Positions 1 through 5,631 of a stretch of DNA of 6,097 nucleotides are shown in pieces. The position numbers and the translations under genes are program-made. Positions within the stretch are counted from its first letter, which is position 1; every line of letters begins with the position of its first letter. The notes beneath the pieces are model-generated. The model saw only the letters and a list, made by a program, of their open reading frames with translations. It had not been told where the DNA came from and did not search any database. The stretch spans positions 1-6,097 of the forward strand of contig JASHUC010000544.1 in the NCBI GenBank assembly GCA_030040235.1, read 5' to 3'. This DNA comes from Gammaproteobacteria bacterium. GTDB taxonomy: Bacteria; Pseudomonadota; Gammaproteobacteria; Steroidobacterales; Steroidobacteraceae.

Positions 1-354
1 GGTCCAGCCGGCGCGCGCGCCGAAAGTGTCCTCGAGCCTCGCGTACGGCGCCTCCGCGCGCACGATCAGGTCGGAACGGTAGACCGCGCGGCCCGCGGCC
101 CAGGGAGCGCGTGGAATGGGCGCGGCGATCGGGATGACGGGCGCGAGCTCGAGCGCGATCGCATAGCCGCACATGAGCACCGCGCCGAGATCCTGCCGCG
201 ACCAGAGCGCCTCGAGGGGCCGCGGCGCCGGATACCGAAGGTACGTGAGCGCAACGCCGGCGTCCGCGGCGATGCGCTCGAGGAGTGCGTGCCAGGCCGC
301 CTCGACCGGCGGGGTCACCGCATACATGCGCGCATTGCTGATCCACTCGCTCAT
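1..354 (-). CDS. PhnD/SsuA/transferrin-type substrate-binding-like protein, 3' end outside window
   Basis: The frame is open from an ATG at 354-352 to the left edge, giving 118 codons without a stop; the C-terminal part lies outside the window. The N-terminus reads MSEWISNARMYAVTPPVEAA, followed by segments such as PRPLEALWSRQDLGAVLMCG, then a proline/alanine-rich stretch (about residues 70-86) and YRSDLIVR (about 92-99). This resembles soluble PhnD/SsuA/transferrin-like proteins (about 270 aa as I recall), in which a first lobe is followed by a 'granted/expelled ligand' region. No hydrophobic signal peptide or lipobox is seen, so the protein may be cytoplasmic or a binding-fold enzyme rather than a periplasmic ABC component. 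No in-frame ATG, GTG or TTG occurs in the short stretch upstream of this ATG, and only a weak GAG precedes it, which suggests translation coupled to the MttB-like gene 41 bp upstream. The family call rests on remembered sequence character; the ligand is unknown. Confidence 0.72.
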   Translation of the reverse strand, partial: MSEWISNARMYAVTPPVEAAWHALLERIAADAGVALTYLRYPAPRPLEALWSRQDLGAVLMCGYAIALELAPVIPIAAPIPRAPWAAGRAVYRSDLIVRAEAPYARLEDTFGARAGWT

Positions 355-395
355 CGGGCGGTGCTCAGCGCGCGGTGCCGGATGCCACGAGCAGG

Positions 396-1934
396 CTAGC
401 CCGTGCCACCAAGCTCGCGGGTCCTTCGCATGACGTATTCGCCCACGGCCTCCTTCACCGCGGGATCGAGCGGAGGCGGCACGTAGTCGGCGAGCACCTT
501 CTTCCAGATGCCGGTGGCCCGCGTGGTCGCGTTGCGGCTGCCCGCCTCGGTCCAACTCTCGAAGTTCGACCAGTCCGAGAGCAGCGGGCGATAGAAGGCG
601 CGCTCGTAACGGGCGAGGGTATGCGCTTCGCCGAAGAAGTGACCGCCTGCAGCGACGGCCTTGATGGCATCGACGGCGAGATCGTCCTCGTCGAAGGCGA
701 CCGGCTTCAATAGCTCCGCCCAGTTCTTGAGCAGCTCGGCATCCACGATGATCTTCTCGAACGAGGCGGACAGGCCGCCTTCGAGCCATCCGGCCGCATG
801 ATTGATGAGATGACTGTGGCTCAGGATCGCGGCCTGTAGCGAGAACGCCGTCTCGTAGGTCGACTGCGCGTCCACGACCGGCGAGGCATTCACCGCGCTG
901 GTGCGCACGGGCAGCCGCAAGCGCCGGCCGATCTGGGCGCCGGCGAGCACGGCGTGAACGTATTCCGGGGTGCCGAACGCCGGTGACCCGGTGCGCATAT
1001 CAACGTTCGAGGTGAAGCCGCCGAGCACGCACGGCGCTCCGGGGCGCAGCATCTGGCAAAGCGTGACGATGCCGAGCGCCTCGGCCGTCTGCTGCACCAG
1101 CGCCCCCGCGAGCGTGACGGGCGCCATGGCGCCCATGAGGGTGAACGGGGTGATCACCACGCACTGTCCGTGGCGTGCCATCACCATGATGTTGTCGAGA
1201 ATCTCCTCATCCACTCGCCGGGGCGAGTTGACGTTGGTGACGCTCATCAGTGTCGGACGCGATGCGAGATCCTCGATGCTGCACCGGTGCTCGATCGCCG
1301 AAAGCGCGATGGCGTCCTGCGCCTGAATCCCGCCGATACCGCGCGCGGCCCACACCAGATCCGAGCATTCGATGTGAGCCTGATACATGGCGAGATGGCG
1401 CGTGGCGACGGGCAGGTCCACCGGCTCGACCACGATGCCGCCCTGCCAGTGCAGCACGCCGAGCATGTGCGTGAGGCGCAGGATGTTGCGAAACGCCTCG
1501 ATGTCGCCGTAGCGCCGCCCGCGCTCGAGATCGTTGATGTGCGGAGCGCCCGTGACCGGTCCGAAGTTGACGACGTTGTCGCCGACGTGCAGATGCCGCT
1601 CGCCATTGCGGGCGTAGAGCACGAAGCGCGGCGGCGCGGGCGCGAGGTGTGCCTCGACGAGGTCGCGCCCGAGGCGAACCATCTGGGTGCTCTCATCGAC
1701 CAGGGCACCGCAGCGCCGATACACCTCGCGCGCAGCGGCGCTGCGGATCTCGAGCCCCGCCTCCTCGAGCACACGAAAGGAGGCATCGAGAATCCGTTCG
1801 ACCTGCTCGGCAGTGAGAACCTCGATCGGCGGCCAGGGATTGGTGAGCCTCGGAAGCGGGGCCAGCGTGGGACCGGTCGCGCGGGCGGCGCGACCTCGCT
1901 CGCGCCGCCTGGGCGTCGTGGGAGCTTCGCTCAT
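396..1934 (-). CDS. MttB (trimethylamine methyltransferase) superfamily protein, non-pyrrolysine type
   Basis: This 512-aa protein is full length for the MttB/COG5598 superfamily (about 460-515 aa), whose members move a methyl group from a methylated, often quaternary, amine to a corrinoid protein. A basic, probably disordered N-terminus (1-30) precedes the TIM-barrel-type region. Family-like stretches include NFGPVTGAPHINDLERG (123-139), LGGFTSNVDMRTGSPAFGTP (304-323), VVDAQSTYE (353-361) and the C-terminal signature GHFFGEAHTL...YRPLL (430-452). The pyrrolysine of true MttB is encoded by an internal UAG; this frame has none, so it belongs with the non-Pyl homologues such as the glycine betaine type MtgB. 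The only TAG is the terminal stop. The ATG at 1934 follows a purine-rich GAGGAG that is rather far away (14 nt). No corrinoid protein or activase gene is in view. Substrate is unknown; demethylation of a betaine-like compound is the family-based guess. Confidence 0.88.
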   Translation of the reverse strand: MSEAPTTPRRRERGRAARATGPTLAPLPRLTNPWPPIEVLTAEQVERILDASFRVLEEAGLEIRSAAAREVYRRCGALVDESTQMVRLGRDLVEAHLAPAPPRFVLYARNGERHLHVGDNVVNFGPVTGAPHINDLERGRRYGDIEAFRNILRLTHMLGVLHWQGGIVVEPVDLPVATRHLAMYQAHIECSDLVWAARGIGGIQAQDAIALSAIEHRCSIEDLASRPTLMSVTNVNSPRRVDEEILDNIMVMARHGQCVVITPFTLMGAMAPVTLAGALVQQTAEALGIVTLCQMLRPGAPCVLGGFTSNVDMRTGSPAFGTPEYVHAVLAGAQIGRRLRLPVRTSAVNASPVVDAQSTYETAFSLQAAILSHSHLINHAAGWLEGGLSASFEKIIVDAELLKNWAELLKPVAFDEDDLAVDAIKAVAAGGHFFGEAHTLARYERAFYRPLLSDWSNFESWTEAGSRNATTRATGIWKKVLADYVPPPLDPAVKEAVGEYVMRRTRELGGTG

Positions 1935-1955
1935 CGGGGGCGATGCTACTCCTCG

Positions 1956-1981
1956 CTGCGCACCCCGTCCCGCGTGCGCAG
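1956..1981. repeat. 8-bp perfect inverted repeat between the lipoprotein and MttB-like genes
   Basis: CTGCGCAC at 1956-1963 is the exact reverse complement of GTGCGCAG at 1974-1981, with a 10-nt loop. On the minus strand it begins 27 nt after the lipoprotein stop and ends 21 nt before the MttB-like ATG. A GC-rich hairpin here could slow transcription or shield the lipoprotein mRNA, or the site could be an operator. No U-tract follows, so it is not a typical intrinsic terminator. Confidence 0.4.
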
Positions 1982-2008
1982 GCGGTCAGCCGGCGCGTGC
2001 CGAGAGCC

Positions 2009-2344
2009 TCACCGCCTGACCCAGCGGCCGCCCCTGAGGTGCCAGCCGTCGGCTCCGTGAACCCACCGGCGCTCTTCCCAGCGATATCCGGCACGCGGCG
2101 CCTGCCAGCGCCCGCCGACCCACGTGTAACGTCCGCCGACCCAGTTCCAGTAGCCCCCGATCCAGAAGTACCCTGGCGCCGGGGCTACGCCGTAATACTC
2201 GGCTTGCGGCGGCGGCGGCGCAGCGGCGATGGCCGGGCCGATATAAAGCCCGCCGGGTGTGGGCGTCACCACGCATGCACTCAGCGCCATTGAAAGTGCC
2301 ACGCAGGCGATGAGACTTCGCATGACAGCAGCCGAATTCGACAT
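2009..2344 (-). CDS. Small WXXGXW/YXWGXW-repeat lipoprotein
   Basis: This 111-aa protein starts MSNSAAVMRS and has a short basic n-region, a hydrophobic core SLIACVALSMALSA and a lipobox LSAC with the lipidated Cys at 24, so it is predicted to be a lipoprotein exported by Sec and cleaved by signal peptidase II. A short Pro/Ala-rich linker (about 37-57) follows. The rest is Trp/Gly/Arg-rich with repeats of the form GYFWIGGYWNWVGGRYTWVG (58-77) and a degenerate second half ending RGGRWVRR. This matches the WXXGXW (YXWGXW) repeat family of small proteobacterial envelope proteins of unknown function. The ATG at 2344 is chosen because GAGG lies 6 nt upstream at 2351-2354. An ATG at 2356 and one at 2323 are in frame but lack a comparable site. 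The reading frame continues upstream over the methyltransferase gene, but that part is a shadow. The 122-bp gap before this gene may hold its own promoter, though no convincing -35/-10 pair is visible. Confidence 0.82.
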   Translation of the reverse strand: MSNSAAVMRSLIACVALSMALSACVVTPTPGGLYIGPAIAAAPPPPQAEYYGVAPAPGYFWIGGYWNWVGGRYTWVGGRWQAPRAGYRWEERRWVHGADGWHLRGGRWVRR

Positions 2345-2350
2345 AGGAGA

Positions 2351-2354
2351 CCTC
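2351..2354 (-). promoter_or_regulatory. Shine-Dalgarno of the WXXGXW lipoprotein gene
   Basis: On the minus strand GAGG lies 6 nt before the ATG at 2344-2342, an ideal spacing. It decides between three in-frame ATGs (2356, 2344, 2323) in favour of the middle one. Confidence 0.6.
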
Positions 2355-2466
2355 ATCCGGTATTGACCGATTGGGAGAATTGCCTCGTCAGCCCTTAAAA
2401 CGCAAGAGCGGCCCTGCGGTGCACATCCCCACCGACGTCCCGAAGGCTGTATCCCCGCCCCCCTGC

Positions 2467-3141
2467 TCAGCCGAGCCACAGCGACAGCTCGTTCCCCGAC
2501 TCGAACGGCAGGCCGAGCGACACATACCCGTTGGCCGGATTTCGCACGTAGACGACGTACGGCGATTCGGCGGTCGTGTTGTCGGTTGCAACGATTGCGC
2601 GCGGCGCGAGCGTCGGCTCGAGCAGCTTGAGGACGGGAACGTACAGATTCTTGGCGCCATCGAGCAGCACCAGATCGATCGGACTGCCGACGCCGTCTTT
2701 CAGCGTCTCGAGCGCATCGCCGAGACGGATGTCCACCAGGTCCGAAAGTCCCGCGGTCTCGAGGTTCCTGCGAGCGGCCTCGGCCTTGGAGGCGACGAAC
2801 TCGGTGGTCACGAGGCGTCCCCCGCCGTTGTCGCGCAGCGCTGCGGCGAGCTGGATCGTCGATAGCCCGAACGAGGTGCCGAACTCGACGATGGTCTTCG
2901 CGCCGCGCGCGCACGCGAGCACGTACAGGAGCGTGCCGAACTCGCGGTCGATGGGAATATAGGCGCCGCTCATGCGCTGGTAGGTCGCACGATAGTCCGC
3001 CTGTTGCGCCTCGAACGCCGCCTTGCGCTCCGCCGGCGACAACCGTGCGCGCTGCTCGCGCAGCGGCTGGTCCGCTTCCTGAGCGCTCGCGTACAGCCGC
3101 TCGAGAATCCCACTCACGATGGGCGAGCTGAGGGTCGACAT
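2467..3141 (-). CDS. Class I SAM-dependent O-methyltransferase-like protein
   Basis: This 224-aa protein has the size and layout of small metal-dependent O-methyltransferases (COG4122/Methyltransf_24-like). An N-terminal helical region rich in charged residues (20-56) leads to YIPIDREFGTLLYVLA (61-76), the cap region of such enzymes. Motif I is TIVEFGTSFGLST (83-95), an acidic residue closes strand 2 (TTEF, 112-115), and GDALETL (141-147) is the adenine-side motif. DGAK (161-164) and DN (187-188) match the positions of the Asp, Asp and Asn that bind the divalent metal in the catechol/caffeoyl-CoA O-methyltransferase group, so catalysis on a vicinal diol or carboxyl/phenol is plausible. The C-terminus is short (ELSLWLG). 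The ATG at 3141 has only a weak upstream GAGTGA. It is divergent from the sulfotransferase across a 74-bp gap, suggesting shared control. The substrate cannot be read from sequence; a phenolic is an inference from the neighbours. Confidence 0.85.
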   Translation of the reverse strand: MSTLSSPIVSGILERLYASAQEADQPLREQRARLSPAERKAAFEAQQADYRATYQRMSGAYIPIDREFGTLLYVLACARGAKTIVEFGTSFGLSTIQLAAALRDNGGGRLVTTEFVASKAEAARRNLETAGLSDLVDIRLGDALETLKDGVGSPIDLVLLDGAKNLYVPVLKLLEPTLAPRAIVATDNTTAESPYVVYVRNPANGYVSLGLPFESGNELSLWLG

Positions 3142-3178
3142 CGGCGTGAAATCACTCGGTTGCTGCGGACCGGAATCT

Positions 3179-3184
3179 TATAAC
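3179..3184 (+). promoter_or_regulatory. Possible -10 element in the divergent gap
   Basis: TATAAC differs from the sigma70 -10 consensus at one base and stands out as an A/T island in a very GC-rich 74-bp divergent gap. The overlapping TTATAA (3178-3183) is palindromic, so it could serve either strand. No good -35 hexamer lies at 16-18 bp for either direction, so an activator-dependent promoter is more likely than a strong constitutive one. A start site near 3191 would leave a leader of about 25 nt before the sulfotransferase GTG. Confidence 0.35.
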
Positions 3185-3191
3185 CTTTCAT

Positions 3192-3214
3192 GGCGGATCG
3201 TGCCATCATCCGCC
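3192..3214. repeat. 7-bp perfect inverted repeat abutting the sulfotransferase start
   Basis: GGCGGAT (3192-3198) is the exact reverse complement of ATCCGCC (3208-3214), with a 9-nt loop. It ends two bases before the GTG at 3216, exactly where a ribosome-binding site should be. It could be an operator overlapping the transcription start or an mRNA hairpin limiting initiation. A competing pair ATGGC (3190-3194) / GCCAT (3202-3206) overlaps it. Confidence 0.4.
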
Positions 3215-3215
3215 G

Positions 3216-4121
3216 GTGGACGCTCGCCGGCCGACCAAACAGCGCGAAGTACGCACCCGCATCGTCGACTCCACGCGCTGGAACGAGCTCAGGCTGCGCC
3301 CGAGCGATATCGTCATCGCAAGCTGGGGCAAGTCCGGAACGACCCTGATGGTGCAAATGGTGTCGCAGCTGGTGACGCACGGTGCCGAGGGGGTGGGCGT
3401 CAAGGCGCCGTGGGTCGAAGCTCTGCCGTTCGCGCCGAAGGAAAGGATGCTCGCGGCGGTCGAGGCACTCCCGGATCCCCGCGTGCTCAAGACCCATCTG
3501 CCGTTCGATGCGCTCGTTTTTACCGATGAGGCGAGGTACGTATACATCGGCCGCGATCCGCGCGATGTCGTATGGAGCGCGTACAATCACCACGTCTCAC
3601 TCACGGCGCGCAGCATCGAGGCCTTCAACAGCACGGCGGGTGAAGGCCCGCGCATCGTGCCGTGCAGGCACACGGTGCGCGACTACTACCTCCACTGGCT
3701 CGAGCGCGACCGGCTGCCCGGATTCACGCTCAACGAGCCGTTCTGGCCCCACGTGCGAGGCTGGTGGGAGCAGCGTCACCTGCCGAACGTCCTTTTGATG
3801 CACCACGCGCGAATCACCGCCGACCCCGCCGGGGAAATGCGCCGGCTCGCCGCCTTCCTGGGCATCGAGATCGATGCGAGCGCCTTCCCGGCGATGCTCG
3901 CCCACTGCCGCATCGATTACATGCGCAAGCACGCCGCGAGCCTTCCCGCCTTCACGCGCATCTTCGAGCACGGTGCAGCGAGCTTCTTCCACAGCGGAGC
4001 GAACGGGCGCTGGCGGGAGGTGCTCACGGCAGAGGAGATCGAGCGCTGCGATGCGGTCGCGGCACGGAAGCTCTCCCCCGAGTGTGCGCACTGGCTGCGC
4101 ACGGGTGAGCTTGCGGACTGA
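3216..4121 (+). CDS. PAPS-dependent (aryl-type) sulfotransferase
   Basis: This 301-aa protein is the usual length of a Sulfotransfer_1 domain enzyme, which moves a sulfuryl group from PAPS to a hydroxyl or amine in the cytosol. Visible motifs are DSTRWNEL (18-25), the 5'-phosphosulfate loop ASWGKSGTTLM (35-45, with K39), the catalytic-base context LKTHLP (91-96, H94), the 3'-phosphate motif YIGRDPRDVVWSAYNHH (110-126, R113 and S121), and a C-terminal FFHSGANGRWREVL (257-270) corresponding to the RKGxxGDWK-type loop, in which the usual Arg-Lys is replaced by His-Ser. The N-terminus fits bacterial aryl sulfotransferase-like proteins, which supports the GTG start; no in-frame ATG is nearby and no clear Shine-Dalgarno is seen, as a 7-bp inverted repeat occupies that spot. 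It is probably co-transcribed with the dioxygenase 25 bp downstream. The acceptor is unknown; small alcohols or phenols are both possible. Confidence 0.88.
   Translation: MDARRPTKQREVRTRIVDSTRWNELRLRPSDIVIASWGKSGTTLMVQMVSQLVTHGAEGVGVKAPWVEALPFAPKERMLAAVEALPDPRVLKTHLPFDALVFTDEARYVYIGRDPRDVVWSAYNHHVSLTARSIEAFNSTAGEGPRIVPCRHTVRDYYLHWLERDRLPGFTLNEPFWPHVRGWWEQRHLPNVLLMHHARITADPAGEMRRLAAFLGIEIDASAFPAMLAHCRIDYMRKHAASLPAFTRIFEHGAASFFHSGANGRWREVLTAEEIERCDAVAARKLSPECAHWLRTGELAD
4084..4102. repeat. 7-bp inverted repeat at the end of the sulfotransferase gene
   Basis: GTGCGCA (4084-4090) and TGCGCAC (4096-4102) form a perfect stem with a 5-nt loop, 16 nt before the sulfotransferase stop codon. It lies in coding sequence and no T-run follows, so it is not a terminator. 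It could slightly affect relative expression of the two genes or be chance in GC-rich DNA. Confidence 0.25.
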
Positions 4122-4134
4122 TCGAATTCGAAAC

Positions 4135-4138
4135 GGAG
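4135..4138 (+). promoter_or_regulatory. Shine-Dalgarno of the dioxygenase gene
   Basis: GGAG lies 8 nt before the ATG at 4147, inside the 25-bp gap after the sulfotransferase stop. It fixes the dioxygenase start at 4147; the same frame is open further upstream but that part overlaps the sulfotransferase and is a shadow. Confidence 0.7.
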
Positions 4139-4146
4139 ATACTCCC

Positions 4147-5610
4147 ATGGTCCAGCGATTCGGCGATCAGAACTTCTCCGGCAATTTCTTCCCGCCGCTG
4201 CGCTTCGAGGGAGAGATCCTCGACTGCGAGGTGCAGGGAGAGATTCCGCGCGACATTCACGGCACGTTCTATCGACTCGGTGGGGACTGGGCCTATCCGC
4301 CGAAGTCCCCGCACGATGCGCCCTTCAGCGCCGACGGCTACATCTCGATGTTCCGCTTCGCGAACGGGCGCGTGGATTACCGCGGGCGCTTCGTGCGAAC
4401 GCCGCGCTATCTCGCGAACCAAAAGGCCGGGCGTCAGCTCTTCGGGATCTATCGCAATCGAGCGGCGGACGACCCCTCGGTGCGCTCCTTGAGCAGCACG
4501 GTCGCCAACACCACGCCGGTCATCCACGCCGGCCGTCTTTTTGCGACCAAGGAGGACGCGCGCCCCTACGAGATCGACCCTCACACGCTCGAGACTCGCG
4601 GCGAGTGCGACTTCAAGGGCAAGTTGAAGAGTCTCACCTTCACGGCCCACCCGAAGATCGATCCCGTGAGCGGCGAGCTGATCTGCTTCGGTTACGAGGC
4701 GACCGGCGAGGCATCGACGGACGTGTTCGTCTATTTCATCGACCGCTCGGGCGAGGTGAAGCGCGAAGTGCGCCTGCAGGCTCCCTATGTCGGGGAGATG
4801 CACGACATGGCGATCACGCGCACCCACGTCGTGCTTCCGCTCTACCCGCTCACCACCGACAAGGAATGGCTCGCGGAGGGCAACATTCACTGGTACTGGG
4901 ACCGCCGGCTGCCGGGTTATCTTTGCGTGCTGCCCCGCGACGGGGATGCCAAGGATGCGCGCTGGATCAAAGGTCCTTCGCACGCCATGGTGCATACGCT
5001 CAACGCCACGACGCAGGGTAATCGCCTCACCCTCGACGGGGCGGTCTCGGATGCCAATCCGTTCCCGTTCTTCCCCAACCGCTTCGGCCCGCCGTGGACA
5101 CCGGAGAATGGCAACTCGACCGTGCGCCGCTTCACGCTCGAGCTCGATTCCGAGCACGAGGGCTGGGAGGAGCAGCGGCCGTTTCCGTCGGCACCGGGAG
5201 GACTGCCGCGCATCGATGACCGTTTCATCTCCCTGCCGTACCGCTACGGGTGGATGGGCTACTCGGATCCCACGCGGCCGTTCGAGGTGGAGCTCGCCGG
5301 GGGCAGAGCGTTCCCCATCACCAACTGCCTCGGCCGCTTCCACATGACGAGCGGCAAGCTCGATACCCTCTTCGTGGGCAGCGACGGAACGCTGCAGGAG
5401 GCGTGCTTCGTTCCGAGGAACAGCAAGGCGGCGGAGGGCGAGGGATATCTGGTCGCCGTTTACACCAACTTGGCGGAGTCGCGCGCCGAGCTCATCGTCG
5501 TGGAGGCACAGCGCATGGAAGAGCTCGCGCGGGTGATCCTGCCCTTCCAGCTGAGTGTGCAGGTGCACGGCGCATGGGCGCCGTACGAGACTCTGCCGTT
5601 CGAATCCTGA
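4147..5610 (+). CDS. Carotenoid/stilbene cleavage dioxygenase, lignostilbene-dioxygenase type
   Basis: This 487-aa protein is the typical size of the RPE65/carotenoid cleavage oxygenase family, non-haem Fe(II) seven-bladed propellers that split an alkene with O2 into two carbonyls. The four iron histidines are in their family contexts: H168 (TAHPKIDP), H219 (GEMHDMAIT), H283 (HAMVHTLNATT) and H474 (VQVHGAW). The start agrees with family N-termini (GNFFPP...GEIPRDIHGTFYRLGGD). F60, Y102 (GIYRN) and K135 (ATKEDARP) sit where lignostilbene dioxygenases (LsdA, NOV1) place the residues that contact the 4-hydroxyl; carotenoid cleavers usually have a Trp-Glu motif at the Lys position. This points to a 4-hydroxystilbene, or an isoeugenol-like phenylpropene, giving aromatic aldehydes such as vanillin or 4-hydroxybenzaldehyde. 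There is no signal peptide, so it should be cytosolic. It lies 25 bp after the sulfotransferase, probably in the same operon. The family is near certain; substrate type is an inference from remembered structures. Confidence 0.95.
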   Translation: MVQRFGDQNFSGNFFPPLRFEGEILDCEVQGEIPRDIHGTFYRLGGDWAYPPKSPHDAPFSADGYISMFRFANGRVDYRGRFVRTPRYLANQKAGRQLFGIYRNRAADDPSVRSLSSTVANTTPVIHAGRLFATKEDARPYEIDPHTLETRGECDFKGKLKSLTFTAHPKIDPVSGELICFGYEATGEASTDVFVYFIDRSGEVKREVRLQAPYVGEMHDMAITRTHVVLPLYPLTTDKEWLAEGNIHWYWDRRLPGYLCVLPRDGDAKDARWIKGPSHAMVHTLNATTQGNRLTLDGAVSDANPFPFFPNRFGPPWTPENGNSTVRRFTLELDSEHEGWEEQRPFPSAPGGLPRIDDRFISLPYRYGWMGYSDPTRPFEVELAGGRAFPITNCLGRFHMTSGKLDTLFVGSDGTLQEACFVPRNSKAAEGEGYLVAVYTNLAESRAELIVVEAQRMEELARVILPFQLSVQVHGAWAPYETLPFES

Positions 5611-5631
5611 GACGCGAAGTCCCTCAGGTCC

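Noticed and set aside
396..1934. Internal UAG encoding pyrrolysine in the MttB-like gene
   Set aside because: The 512-codon frame has no internal TAG, and it is full length without read-through.
1170..2060. Plus-strand open frame of 296 codons opposite the MttB-like gene
   Set aside because: Its composition is typical of an antisense shadow and the minus strand has full-length MttB superfamily sequence.
2345..2914. N-terminal extension of the lipoprotein frame, making a 301-aa protein
   Set aside because: It overlaps the methyltransferase gene in another frame, is Arg-rich with no domain character, and the lipoprotein has a proper signal peptide and Shine-Dalgarno at 2344.
2333..4131. CGAATTCGA occurring at 2333-2341 and within a 10-bp palindrome at 4122-4131, each near a start codon
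   Set aside because: Only two copies, one of them inside a coding region, with no shared flanking sequence; likely chance.
3874..4146. Upstream extension of the dioxygenase, giving a 578-aa protein
   Set aside because: The extra part is Arg/Ser-rich shadow of the sulfotransferase C-terminus; GGAG at 4135-4138 and family N-termini support the ATG at 4147.
4024..5568. Long minus-strand open frame of 514 codons opposite the dioxygenase
   Set aside because: It is the mirror of a high-GC gene: Arg/Ala/Glu-rich and low in aromatic residues, with no recognisable motif, while the plus strand encodes an unambiguous dioxygenase with all four iron His.
5611..5631. Bidirectional terminator between the converging dioxygenase and propeller genes
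   Set aside because: The 21-bp gap has a GTCCCT-like direct repeat but no stem-loop or T-run.
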